DNA of 64,000 nt, from assembly GCA_016650125.1 (NCBI GenBank), contig JAENWT010000002.1, positions 170,652-234,651 of the forward strand, given 5' to 3'. The notes beneath the pieces were generated by a model. The model ran no database searches and was not told where the DNA came from. It saw nothing but the letters and a program-made list of their open reading frames with translations. Origin of the DNA: Thermoleophilia bacterium (GTDB lineage: Bacteria; Actinomycetota; Thermoleophilia; Solirubrobacterales; 70-9). Positions 8,871-16,750 of this stretch are shown piece by piece (within the stretch, counting starts at the first letter, position 1; each line of letters starts with the position of its first letter). Both the position numbers and the translations under genes were made by a program.

Positions 8871-10157
8871 TCAACCGTGAGTGAAGACCTTGCGGAAGGT
8901 GTTGATGGCCCGCGGTGAGCCCTTCGGGGTGAGCTTCCTGGTGGCCACGGACTTGATCGGATTCTTTGAGTTCATGGCGATTGCGACCCATTCGCCCCAG
9001 TCGGTCCGGAGGGTCAGGTCAGGGTCGCTTGCGAGACCGGCCACGGCGCGGGTCGAACCGTTGTCGACCACCAGGTGCCAAGGGTCGGCGTCGGTGAACT
9101 GCCACTGCGTGGTGAAGGCCCCGGCCTCGGCACCCTTCGAGTTTGCGGTGCGCGAGACCATGTCGAAGAAGAGTTCCTGGACCTCAGGCGAGGAATCCGG
9201 GTTGTCACTCGGCTCGCCGCTGACGCCGGCCAGCAGCAGCGTGACCTGTCGCTTCGCGGTCTCCTCGACCGGCATGTCGTGGTCGAATGGCCAGACGTCG
9301 GCCGGCATCTCTTCGAGCGGGAAGCCGATCGTCTTCCAGCGCTGCCTGATCAGCTTCAGCCCGAAGCCGAAAATGTCCTCGAGGGTGAAGCCCCAGCACT
9401 CGGTGTAGGCGCGGTCGTAGTCGGGCGGGCAGAAGACCGCCAGGGCATGCTGGTTCACCTCGCGGAGGATTTCGACGATCGCGGCCTTGCATTCGTCGGA
9501 CTGCGGCACGATCTCGGAGAGGGTCTTGACGCCGTACGCGATGTGGCGCTGCTCATCCCGGGAGACGTTGCCCATCCCTTCGCTGAACCCGGGCATCGAG
9601 CCGTCCTTGTTGAAGAAGTCCTCGATGTAGTGCTGGCCGGGCTGGGCCAGAGTTCCTTCGACGACCATGTGGTAGAGCGTCACCGCCTGCGCGAACTTGG
9701 GCAGCGAGCGGTCGGCCCGCAGCTCGTCGGCCATCTGGTCGAGCCGTTCGAAGACGTGACGGTAGCCCCAGCCGAGCTGGGGGAGGGTGCTTTCGAGGGT
9801 GTCCGAGATGCTGTCGCCGGCGCCGAGGACTTCCTTGAAGAAGCGGTGGAAGTGGACCGCGTGGCGGGCCTCGTCGACCTGCTGGGTGGCCAGGAAGTAG
9901 GCCTGCTCCTCGGTCGGGGCGGCGTCGATGTAGGGAGAAAGGTTGTCGGTGACCGAGTCCTCGCCGTAGAAGAACATCGAATACATCCAGAGGGCGGACT
10001 TGCGCTGCATGTCGGTGAGCTCGTCCCAGCCTTCGCGATCCCGGGAATAGTCCAGTCCCATGGCGCTCCAGTTGTTCTCCTCCCAGCGCCGGTACAGGTC
10101 GACGTAGGTGATGTTGCCGGCGGTATTGCCTTTGGGCTCGGCTGCTGCGACTGACAT
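8871..10157 (-). CDS. Di-iron ferritin-like protein fused to an SCP2-like domain
   Basis: 428 residues, cytosolic. Residues about 15-260 form a ferritin-like/R2-like helical domain with the full set of di-iron ligands: Glu66, Glu96 and His99 (DEARH), Glu167 (VEG), Glu202 and His205 (DEQRH). The last 90 residues, beginning near QWQFTDADPW, look like an SCP2 sterol-carrier fold, which binds lipids or acyl chains. An oxidase or oxygenase acting on a lipid-like substrate held by the SCP2 part is the natural reading, but it is inference. GAGGAG lies 7 nt before the start. It is divergent from a TetR regulator across a palindromic operator, so it is probably that regulator's target. Confidence 0.8.
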   Translation of the reverse strand: MSVAAAEPKGNTAGNITYVDLYRRWEENNWSAMGLDYSRDREGWDELTDMQRKSALWMYSMFFYGEDSVTDNLSPYIDAAPTEEQAYFLATQQVDEARHAVHFHRFFKEVLGAGDSISDTLESTLPQLGWGYRHVFERLDQMADELRADRSLPKFAQAVTLYHMVVEGTLAQPGQHYIEDFFNKDGSMPGFSEGMGNVSRDEQRHIAYGVKTLSEIVPQSDECKAAIVEILREVNQHALAVFCPPDYDRAYTECWGFTLEDIFGFGLKLIRQRWKTIGFPLEEMPADVWPFDHDMPVEETAKRQVTLLLAGVSGEPSDNPDSSPEVQELFFDMVSRTANSKGAEAGAFTTQWQFTDADPWHLVVDNGSTRAVAGLASDPDLTLRTDWGEWVAIAMNSKNPIKSVATRKLTPKGSPRAINTFRKVFTHG

Positions 10158-10275
10158 CTGGCTCTCCTCGGTGGAAAATTAGATATTCCGTTGAGTCCCT
10201 TTTGCGCTTTCCGGAGCCATTTGTTCGGGTTTTGTGCGGTGGGGACCCAAGGGGGGTCTTGCAATTGCCAGAAGT

Positions 10276-10299
10276 CTAACTGACTGACTGGTCAGTTAG
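10276..10299. promoter_or_regulatory. Palindromic TetR-type operator
   Basis: CTAACTGAC at 10276-10284 and GTCAGTTAG at 10291-10299 form a perfect 9-bp inverted repeat around a 6-bp centre. It lies in the 155-bp gap between the divergent ferritin-like gene and the TetR gene, ending 13 nt before the probable regulator start. Size, symmetry and position are typical of TetR autoregulatory sites. Confidence 0.75.
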
Positions 10300-10312
10300 T
10301 AGGGTGGGTGTT

Positions 10313-11047
10313 GTGAGTGGTACCCCCACCAAGAGGCCAGGCCCCGTCGTGGCTCCGACGGGCGCCCCTGCGTTCGCCTCCCCCGTGGCTCCGGCTCCCC
10401 GCCGGCGGCTGCCTGCCGCCGAGCGCCGGGAACTGATCCTCGAAGCGGCGATCGACGCTTTCGCCGACACCGGCTACCACCAGACCTCGCTCGACGAGGT
10501 GGCGCGCCGGGCCGGTGTGTCCAAGGCCTTGATCTACGACCACTTCTCCTCCAAGCAGGAGCTCTACCGCGAGTTGCTGGAGACGTACGTCCACGAACTG
10601 CTCGAGCGCGTGGGCTCGGCGGCGATGTCGATCCCGGAGGGTGGTGAGACCCGGCTGATCGCCGGCATCGAGGGCTTTCTCGAGTTCGTCGACGAGCGCC
10701 GCGACGCCTGGCGGATGCTGATCCGGAACCGGGCCAGCGACGATGTCGCCGACTCCTTCGAGCGGCTCTTTGATGAAGTGGCCGCGATGATCGGCTCGCT
10801 GATGGCCGAGGAGATGCCGCCTTCGATCATGCCCGAAGGCGTCGAGTTCGACCTGGTCGTCGAAGCCACCTCACGCCAGCTGCTGGGATCGATCACCTCG
10901 ATCGCCAACTGGTGGGACGAGCACCGGGAGATTCCGCGGGACCAGGTGATGGCGATGATCATGGAGTTCGCCTGGGTCGGCCTCGAGCGGGCCTCGGCCG
11001 GCGAGCGCTGGAACCCGGAGAGCCTCGCGGAGACTCCCGGCCCCTGA
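10313..11047 (+). CDS. TetR/AcrR family transcriptional regulator
   Basis: 244 residues from GTG 10313, chosen because AGGGTGGG at 10301-10308 is well placed; an upstream in-frame GTG at 10304 would touch the operator. The N-terminal helix-turn-helix is clear: RRELILEAAIDAF, then TSLDEVARRAGVSKALIYDHF, the classic TetR pattern. The C-terminal two-thirds is the variable ligand-binding domain. It probably represses itself and the divergent ferritin-SCP2 gene through the 10276-10299 palindrome. The ligand is not predictable. Its stop lies 1 nt from the stop of the convergent FUSC gene. Confidence 0.92.
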   Translation: MSGTPTKRPGPVVAPTGAPAFASPVAPAPRRRLPAAERRELILEAAIDAFADTGYHQTSLDEVARRAGVSKALIYDHFSSKQELYRELLETYVHELLERVGSAAMSIPEGGETRLIAGIEGFLEFVDERRDAWRMLIRNRASDDVADSFERLFDEVAAMIGSLMAEEMPPSIMPEGVEFDLVVEATSRQLLGSITSIANWWDEHREIPRDQVMAMIMEFAWVGLERASAGERWNPESLAETPGP

Positions 11048-11048
11048 C

Positions 11049-12176
11049 TCAGACGTCGAGGCGCTGCCGGGCCGATCGCACTTCTTCGAGCGCCTGATCG
11101 TTGGTCATCCCCAGGCTGAGCAGCAGGTCGGTCGCGGTCGAGCGGACCTGGCCGACGATCACGCTGACCGACAGGTTCGAGGTGTCCTCCAGAGCGGCAC
11201 TGGCCCGGGCGGCGGCGCGCAGCGCGGGTTCTTTCGTGGCCGAGCGCCGCAGTGAGCCGCCGAGGTGGCGGTCGAGCGATCGCACCGAGGTGGCGAGGTC
11301 ACGGATCGCGTCAGTGACCAGCTCTGGCACATGCTCTTCGAGGTCGATCGCCCGGACCGAGGCCCGGGCCAGCACTCGTGTGTTTCGGATCATCAGGTCG
11401 ATCGGCCCGGCCGCCGCCGCGAGCTCGCCGATCCGGCCGCGGTTGTGTCTTCGCAGCGGCGAAAGCGAAGTCGTTTCCTGTCCGGCTTCGACCGCGATCT
11501 GCATCTCCCGGACCGCGGGGTCGAGCGAACGGGCCCGGTCGAGCGCGGCCATGATCTCCTCGTGGCTGCCGTGGTCGAGAGCGTCGGCCACGTCGACCAG
11601 GGTTCCGGACAGCCTGGTCAGCAGCGGCTCGAGGTGGCTCCGGACCAGCCGCACCGGGTCGACCGGCGTCAGGGCGTTGGCGCCGAGGGCGACTCCTCCT
11701 CCGATCAGGGCGTCGACGAACCGGTGGGCCGAGACCGCCAGGTCCGGGGTCGGGAGGGTCGCCACCAGCACCGCCGAAACGGCGGCCTGGTTGACCAGCA
11801 GGACACCCCCGCCGGAGAGGACCGCGGCGCTCATGGCCAGGGAAATGACCAGCATCAGCTGCCAGGTGCCGGTTCCGGTGCCGAGCACGATCAGGTCGGC
11901 GATTCCGACCCCGAGGGCGACGCCGAGCGCCACTTCGTAGGCCCGTTTGCCGCGCCGCTCGATCGCCAGGCCGAGGACCAGCACGACCGCGATCGGAGCG
12001 AAGAACGGCTCGGCGTGCCCGAAGACCTTGGTTGCGATCAGCCAGGCGAGGCCGGCCGCCAGGCAGACCTGGATGATGCGCAGCCAGGCGAAGCGCAGGG
12101 CCGCGAACCGGTCTTCGACGGCGGCCCGCATCTTGGCCTTGACGGTGACCAGTTCATGGGTGGCGGTCGGGGACAT
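11049..12176 (-). CDS. FUSC-like (aromatic acid exporter type) membrane protein
   Basis: 375 residues. The N-terminal 160 residues contain about six closely packed hydrophobic helices, beginning FAWLRIIQVCLAAGLAW, and the rest is a soluble helical domain. This is the half-size layout of the FUSC/fusaric-acid-resistance superfamily, whose better-known members export aromatic carboxylates. The substrate here is unknown. It is convergent with the TetR gene and has a 74-bp gap to the next divergent gene. Confidence 0.75.
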   Translation of the reverse strand: MSPTATHELVTVKAKMRAAVEDRFAALRFAWLRIIQVCLAAGLAWLIATKVFGHAEPFFAPIAVVLVLGLAIERRGKRAYEVALGVALGVGIADLIVLGTGTGTWQLMLVISLAMSAAVLSGGGVLLVNQAAVSAVLVATLPTPDLAVSAHRFVDALIGGGVALGANALTPVDPVRLVRSHLEPLLTRLSGTLVDVADALDHGSHEEIMAALDRARSLDPAVREMQIAVEAGQETTSLSPLRRHNRGRIGELAAAAGPIDLMIRNTRVLARASVRAIDLEEHVPELVTDAIRDLATSVRSLDRHLGGSLRRSATKEPALRAAARASAALEDTSNLSVSVIVGQVRSTATDLLLSLGMTNDQALEEVRSARQRLDV

Positions 12177-12250
12177 CCACCGCCACTATGTCATCTGGTC
12201 TGGGCGACCCATCCCTTCCATTTTCCTCGCCACGCGCATAAGGTCGGGGT

Positions 12251-12883
12251 ATGGACACAGCGTTCAGCCGCAACCTGACCGTGGACGTGCCGCCGTTCAA
12301 GTACACCGGCATCGCCCACACATTCAGGAACTCGCCTTTCAACGAGTACCCGTACGCAATGGCGCGGCTCAGGTGGTTCACCGATTCCTTCGACCCGGTC
12401 CGTCACGACCTCAAGTTCGTCAGCCTGAAGCTGACGGACGTGGCCGAGGTGAACGCGAATTTCCAGTACCTCCAGGTCAGTGACGCCGGCCGGGTCGACG
12501 ACATTCTCGACGTGGTCCATCGCGAGGTCTCGAATGAAGAGCGGAACGCGAAAGATTTCGGTCCGCACGAACCGGGCATCGGCAAGTGGGTCATCGACGA
12601 CGACTACAACGAGCGCCACTCGCTGGAACTGCCGTTCGGGGTCGACCGTAAGGATTTGTTCAATCGGGTCCGCGAGAGGCTGCGGGACCAGGACACGCTC
12701 GAGGCGGCCTTCGACGATGTCTACCTCTATCCGCCCGAGTATTCCGATGTCCCCGGCAGCGATGTCCGGCACTCATTCCGGATCTTCGGTCACACGAAGT
12801 CGGGGGACCGCATCTCTGCTGGTGCACGCCTCGACGAGGCGGTCGGAAGCGTACTCGCCGAGATCAGCGCCGAAACGCCCTGA
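12251..12883 (+). CDS. Hypothetical soluble protein
   Basis: 210 residues, acidic, no signal peptide or membrane segment. A YxxYPYAM-type aromatic segment (FNEYPYAMARLRWF) and a DDDYNERHSLELPFG segment stand out, but I do not recognise a family. It is divergent from the FUSC gene with 74 bp between the starts and is followed by a 133-bp gap, so it is probably monocistronic. Codon use matches the neighbours. Confidence 0.7.
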   Translation: MDTAFSRNLTVDVPPFKYTGIAHTFRNSPFNEYPYAMARLRWFTDSFDPVRHDLKFVSLKLTDVAEVNANFQYLQVSDAGRVDDILDVVHREVSNEERNAKDFGPHEPGIGKWVIDDDYNERHSLELPFGVDRKDLFNRVRERLRDQDTLEAAFDDVYLYPPEYSDVPGSDVRHSFRIFGHTKSGDRISAGARLDEAVGSVLAEISAETP

Positions 12884-13016
12884 CTCAGCCCAGACTGGCT
12901 CTGGGATGCTGCCGACGACCTGAGGGCGAACTGAGCTGACCCTTACAGCCGCGTCATGGTTAAGCTCTCACCCTAACGGTTCACACAGAATACGTTATAG
13001 AGGGTAAGATGGCCGG

Positions 13017-14171
13017 GTGGACCTCGACCGGTACTCATCAACCCCCTTCGGGGAAGCCCGCCACACCCCTGGCAAGCACGGCTACGTGGCCTATTTCGCT
13101 CACCCGGTGCCGCGCAAGATCGATTTGCCGACTTCGACGATCCGCCTGCTCGCGGATGCGGAAGCGGCCCTCGGGCAGTTGGCGGCGATCGGTCGGCTAG
13201 TGCCCAACCCCGATCTCCTGATCCGTCCCTACCTCTTGCGAGAGGCTCTGTCGTCGACCAGGATCGAAGGCACGCAGGCAAGCATGGCCGAGGTGTTTGA
13301 CAGCGACGCATCCGGCGAGAACCCGAACGCCGACGTCGAAGAGGTGGTCAACTACATGGCCGCGATGCGGTGGGGCCTTGAGCAGCTCGACCGGCTTCCG
13401 ATCAGCACCCGCCTGATCTGCGAAATGCACCGCCGCCTGATGGCCGGAGTGAGAGGCCGCGACCTGTCACCGGGCGAGCTGCGCCGAACCCAGAACTGGA
13501 TCGGAGCGCCCGGGTCCACCATCGAGTCGGCACGCTTTGTACCGTCACCTCCGGCCGAGATCGCAGGATTACTCTCCGACTGGGAACACTTCGCCCACGA
13601 AGAGGCCGATCTACCGCTTCTGGTTCAGAACGCGTTGCTTCATTCGCAGTTCGAGACAATTCATCCCTTCCTCGACGGCAACGGCCGCATCGGTCGCCTA
13701 CTGTTGATCTTCTTCCTGGTGGCCCGCGGCAGGCTGGACACACCGATCCTTTACGTGAGTTCGTATCTGGAAGAGAATCGCCAGAGCTACTACGAAGCTC
13801 TGCAGACGATTCATGAGACCGGCGAAGCGATCCCCTGGGTCGAGCTGTTCCTGACAGCGGTCCAGACCCAGGCGGTCGACGCGGTCGTCCGCAGTCAGCG
13901 AATCATCGAACTGCGTGAGCGGTATCGTCAGTCGGCAGCCGATGCGGGAAGTCCGAATGCTCTGGCTGTCGTGGATCTGATCTGCGAGAACCCCGTGGTG
14001 AACGCAAGAATGATCGAGGACAAGCTGGGGGTGAGCCGGCCAACGGCACTCAGACTTCTGAGGAGGATGGAGGAAAAGGGAGTGCTGGAAGAAGACGAAG
14101 CGGGAGCCCGAGGACAGCGGCGGTACGTAGCCCGCGAGATGATGGGCGCGGTCGCGGGGGAAAGCAGGTGA
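13017..14171 (+). CDS. Fic/DOC family AMP-transferase with wHTH tail
   Basis: 384 residues. The Fic core carries HPFLDGNGRIGR at 216-227, with catalytic His216 and the anion-binding loop intact. An N-terminal (S/T)xxxE(G/N) inhibitory motif is present as STRIEG (Ser80-Gly85). Fic proteins with this N-terminal arrangement (class II) block their own ATP site with that Glu, so the protein is probably self-inhibited AMP transferase rather than a free toxin. The C-terminal 90 residues include a winged-helix segment (ARMIEDKLGVSRPTALRLL). GTG 13017 gives MDLDRYSSTPFG. It stands alone, with no antitoxin gene beside it. Confidence 0.9.
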   Translation: MDLDRYSSTPFGEARHTPGKHGYVAYFAHPVPRKIDLPTSTIRLLADAEAALGQLAAIGRLVPNPDLLIRPYLLREALSSTRIEGTQASMAEVFDSDASGENPNADVEEVVNYMAAMRWGLEQLDRLPISTRLICEMHRRLMAGVRGRDLSPGELRRTQNWIGAPGSTIESARFVPSPPAEIAGLLSDWEHFAHEEADLPLLVQNALLHSQFETIHPFLDGNGRIGRLLLIFFLVARGRLDTPILYVSSYLEENRQSYYEALQTIHETGEAIPWVELFLTAVQTQAVDAVVRSQRIIELRERYRQSAADAGSPNALAVVDLICENPVVNARMIEDKLGVSRPTALRLLRRMEEKGVLEEDEAGARGQRRYVAREMMGAVAGESR

Positions 14172-14238
14172 CTTCTCGATCGACGGTCGAACTCGCCGAA
14201 GTTGCCCAGATCACGGTGGGACCCGCTTCCAAGAGTGG

Positions 14239-14338
14239 GTTGAGTTCCCCTTTCCCCTGGGGACCGTAAGCTTCTTGTCCTCGAGCTTGACCTTGACCTT
14301 GCGTTGAGTTCCCCTTTCCCCTGGGGACCGTAAGCTTC
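14239..14338. repeat. Two exact 36-bp direct repeats with a 28-bp spacer
   Basis: Copies at 14239-14274 and 14303-14338 are identical over 36 bp, beginning GTTGAGTTCC and ending GTAAGCTTC, each with an internal TCCCCTGGGGA palindrome. The 28-bp spacer is itself repetitive (CTTGACCTTGACC). Only two copies exist and no cas gene is in the window. It resembles a minimal CRISPR-like unit or a duplicated binding site. The 491-bp gap 14172-14662 holds this pair and the glyS relic and is otherwise empty. Confidence 0.8.
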
Positions 14339-14467
14339 CGAAAACTCTCAAATCTCTTGATTTGCAGGGCTTTCGGCTGATCCATACCGGGTTTGGTGGA
14401 GACCAAGTCCTTTGAGGGATTCAAGTTTGCGCTGGTGTCAAACGCGGTGAAGGGGCACCATGGCCCA

Positions 14468-14545
14468 CCCCAGTTTCGGGGACCGCCAGGGCTCGGTCAG
14501 CGCCGTGGATCAGGCGGCGAGGCCTTCGATCGGGACACAGGCCCG
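14468..14545 (-). pseudogene. Decayed copy of the glyS 3' end
   Basis: Read on the minus strand this stretch gives VPIEGLAA-stop-STALTEPWRSPKLG, against VPIEGLPELLAGKLIEPWKSPKPG at the C-terminus of the intact GlyRS gene about 470 bp away on the same strand. The DNA shares a 17-bp identical run and differs by scattered substitutions and one 3-bp deletion. An in-frame stop and loss of the terminal TGA show it is not coding. It is a direct-repeat relic of the synthetase tail. Confidence 0.7.
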
Positions 14546-14662
14546 ATCGCACGCGGGAACTTCCTGAAATCGAGGCTGATGTCTACGTCAAGGATCATTG
14601 GAAATAAGGAACCGTTGCCCCGGATGCACACCTGTGAGCTTTGTGGCGCTAACCTTTCCAAG

Positions 14663-14920
14663 ATGGCCTCAGGAACCTGGACAGACGAAAGACTCGAAGA
14701 TCTCGTGAACCGGGTGGATTCCGGGTTCGACCGGGCCGATCGGCAATTCCTCGACATACGGGGCGAGATCCGCGCCATGAGATCTGACCTGACCGGCCAG
14801 TCCGATGCCTTGAGATCTGACCTGACCGCCCAGATTGATTCTTTGCGGAGCCTCACGATCCGATTGTCCCTGGGAACCACTCTCGCGGTTCTCGTCGCGA
14901 TCGCTACCCGTTCGCTCTGA
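14663..14920 (+). CDS. Small coiled-coil protein with C-terminal membrane anchor
   Basis: 85 residues from ATG 14663. An in-frame ATG at 14624 would add MHTCELCGANLSK and cannot be excluded. After WTDERLEDL the protein is a heptad-like helix containing a near-repeat (MRSDLTGQSDA / LRSDLTAQIDS), then a terminal hydrophobic segment (LSLGTTLAVLVAIA). That is the layout of small DUF1640-like anchored coiled coils. It is convergent with glyS and lies between the intact gene and its 3' relic. Function unknown. Confidence 0.55.
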   Translation: MASGTWTDERLEDLVNRVDSGFDRADRQFLDIRGEIRAMRSDLTGQSDALRSDLTAQIDSLRSLTIRLSLGTTLAVLVAIATRSL

Positions 14921-14935
14921 CCACTGAGCTGAGGA

Positions 14936-16330
14936 TCAACCCGGTTTCGGGGACTTCCAGGGTTCGATCAGTTTGCCGGCGAGCAGTTCGGGCAGGCCTT
15001 CGATCGGGACCCGGGTCTGTTCGAGTGAATCGCGGTCGCGCAGGGTGACCATGCCGTCGTCCTTGGTGTCGAAGTCGACCGTGATTCCCCAGGGGGTGCC
15101 GATCTCGTCCTGGCGGCGGTAACGCTTGCCGATCGAGCCGCCCGCGTCGTATTCGGTCTGGATGCCGGCGGCTCGCAGGTCCCTGTTGATCTCCTTGGCC
15201 TGTTCGGGCATGCCCTCCTTGTTGAAGAGCGGAAGTACGGCAGCCTTGACCGGGGCGAGGCGGGGGTGGAGCTTGAGCACTGTGCGCTCGCGGCCTTCGA
15301 CCTCCTCGGTGTCGTAGGCGTCGACCAGGAAGGCGAGCGCGGCGCGGTCGGCGCCGGCGGCCGGCTCGATCACGTGGGGCAGGTAACGCTCGCCGCTCTG
15401 CTGGTCGAAATACTCGAGTTTCTCGCCCGAGTGCTCCTGATGCTGGGTCAGGTCGAAGTTGCCGCGGTCAGCCACGCCTTCGAGCTCGGACCAGCCGATC
15501 GGGAAGAGGTACTCGATGTCCGAGGTTCGCGACGAATAGTGGGAGAGCTCGTCTTCCTCGTGCGGCCTGACCGTCAGGAAGCTCCCCCTGATGCCGAGGT
15601 TCAGGTACCAGTCACGGCGGATCTCGATCCATTTTTCGTACCACTCGCCGGCGTCGGCCGGTGGGACGAAGAACTCCATCTCCATCTGCTCGAACTCGCG
15701 GGTGCGGAAGATGAAGTTGCCCGGCGTGATCTCGTTGCGGAAGGACTTGCCGATCTGGGCGATGCCGAAAGGCGGTGCCTTGCGGGCGAAGTTGAGCACG
15801 TTCTTGAAGTTGATGAAGATGCCCTGGGCGGTCTCGGGGCGGAGGTAGACGGCATTGCCGTTCTCGGCGACCGGGCCCATGTGGGTCTGGAACATCAGGT
15901 TGAAGTTGCGCGGGGGGCTGAGCTCGCCGCCGCACTCGGGGCAGCGGATCTCGCCGTTCGGATCGCCACCGTCTTCGGCGATCGCCTCGCGCAGGTGATC
16001 CTCGCGCCAGCGCCGCTTGCACTTGCCGAGGCACTGGACCAGCGGGTCGGTGAAGCCGTCGAGGTGTCCAGAGGCCTCCCAGACCTTGGGGTGCTGGAGG
16101 ATCGCCGAATCGAGGGCGACGATGTCATCGCGCTCGGTCAGCATCGAGCGCCACCACTCGTTCTTCACGTTGTTCTTGAGCAGAACCCCGTAGTGGCCGT
16201 AGTCGTAGGTCGAGCCGAGGCCGCCGTAGATCTCCGAGGACGGAAAGACGAATCCGCGCCGCTTGGCGAGGGCGACGATCTCGTCCATCGTGACTTCGGT
16301 ATTTCTCTCCACTTCGGGTTCTTCAGCCAT
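14936..16330 (-). CDS. glyS: Glycyl-tRNA synthetase, dimeric class II type
   Basis: 464 residues from ATG 16330 (MAEEPEVERN). It charges tRNA-Gly with glycine. Class II motifs are visible: motif 2 in FRNEITPGNFIFRTREFEQME and the GITVDFD segment of the C-terminal anticodon-binding domain. A zinc-type insertion with four cysteines (CLGKCKRRW and CPECGGE) lies near residues 105-145. Length fits the alpha2 enzyme of actinobacteria, Gram-positives and eukaryotes. The 3' end has a decayed duplicate at 14468-14545. It is divergent from the FmdB gene with 55 bp between the starts. Confidence 0.95.
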   Translation of the reverse strand: MAEEPEVERNTEVTMDEIVALAKRRGFVFPSSEIYGGLGSTYDYGHYGVLLKNNVKNEWWRSMLTERDDIVALDSAILQHPKVWEASGHLDGFTDPLVQCLGKCKRRWREDHLREAIAEDGGDPNGEIRCPECGGELSPPRNFNLMFQTHMGPVAENGNAVYLRPETAQGIFINFKNVLNFARKAPPFGIAQIGKSFRNEITPGNFIFRTREFEQMEMEFFVPPADAGEWYEKWIEIRRDWYLNLGIRGSFLTVRPHEEDELSHYSSRTSDIEYLFPIGWSELEGVADRGNFDLTQHQEHSGEKLEYFDQQSGERYLPHVIEPAAGADRAALAFLVDAYDTEEVEGRERTVLKLHPRLAPVKAAVLPLFNKEGMPEQAKEINRDLRAAGIQTEYDAGGSIGKRYRRQDEIGTPWGITVDFDTKDDGMVTLRDRDSLEQTRVPIEGLPELLAGKLIEPWKSPKPG

Positions 16331-16385
16331 GATCGACAAGGTATCGGGACGTCTGCGGCGACGCGCTGCGATAATCAAAGGTCGA

Positions 16386-16721
16386 ATGCCGATCTACGAA
16401 TACCGCTGCGACAAAGGCCACGAGGTCGACGTGATCCAGTCGATGAGCGAAGATGCCCTGACCGAGTGCCCCGAATGCGGGGCACCGACCCGCCGTGTCC
16501 TGCACTCGCCGGCGATTCACTTCAAGGGCTCGGGATTCCACAACACCGACTACGGCACCCGCTCCGGCAACAAGCAGAAGCAGGCGGCCGCGGCCGCCAA
16601 GAAGGAGTCCTCCCCGGACTCCTCGTCCTCGGAAACTTCATCTCCATCGGACACCTCGTCGTCAACTTCGAGTGACAAGAAGTCCGAGAGTCCAGCCAAG
16701 AGCACTGCCAAACCAGACTGA
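16386..16721 (+). CDS. FmdB-type zinc-ribbon protein with Ser-rich tail
   Basis: 111 residues from ATG 16386. The N-terminal MPIYEYRCDKGHEVDV and CPECGAPTRRVL give the FmdB/CxxC zinc-ribbon domain (about residues 1-45) and the usual lead into the GSGFHNTDYG segment. The last 55 residues are low-complexity Ser/Lys/Pro. FmdB proteins are small putative regulators, named from the methylotroph formamidase/amidase locus; a general role is not established. It lies 29 nt upstream of the WS/DGAT gene. Confidence 0.88.
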   Translation: MPIYEYRCDKGHEVDVIQSMSEDALTECPECGAPTRRVLHSPAIHFKGSGFHNTDYGTRSGNKQKQAAAAAKKESSPDSSSSETSSPSDTSSSTSSDKKSESPAKSTAKPD

Positions 16722-16750
16722 GTACCAATCAATATCGGAAGGAACCGAGG

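Noticed and set aside
9075..10154. Long plus-strand frame opposite the ferritin-SCP2 gene
   Set aside because: Low-complexity, no recognisable motif, and fully antisense to a gene with a complete di-iron ligand set.
12940..13010. Inverted CCCTAACG / CGTTATAGAGGG before the Fic gene as an operator
   Set aside because: The match is too short and gapped to separate from chance.
14239..14338. Firm CRISPR call
   Set aside because: Two repeats, one repetitive spacer and no cas genes are not enough; recorded as a repeat pair instead.
15266..16675. Long plus-strand frame across glyS
   Set aside because: A GC-rich antisense shadow of glycyl-tRNA synthetase with no family motif.
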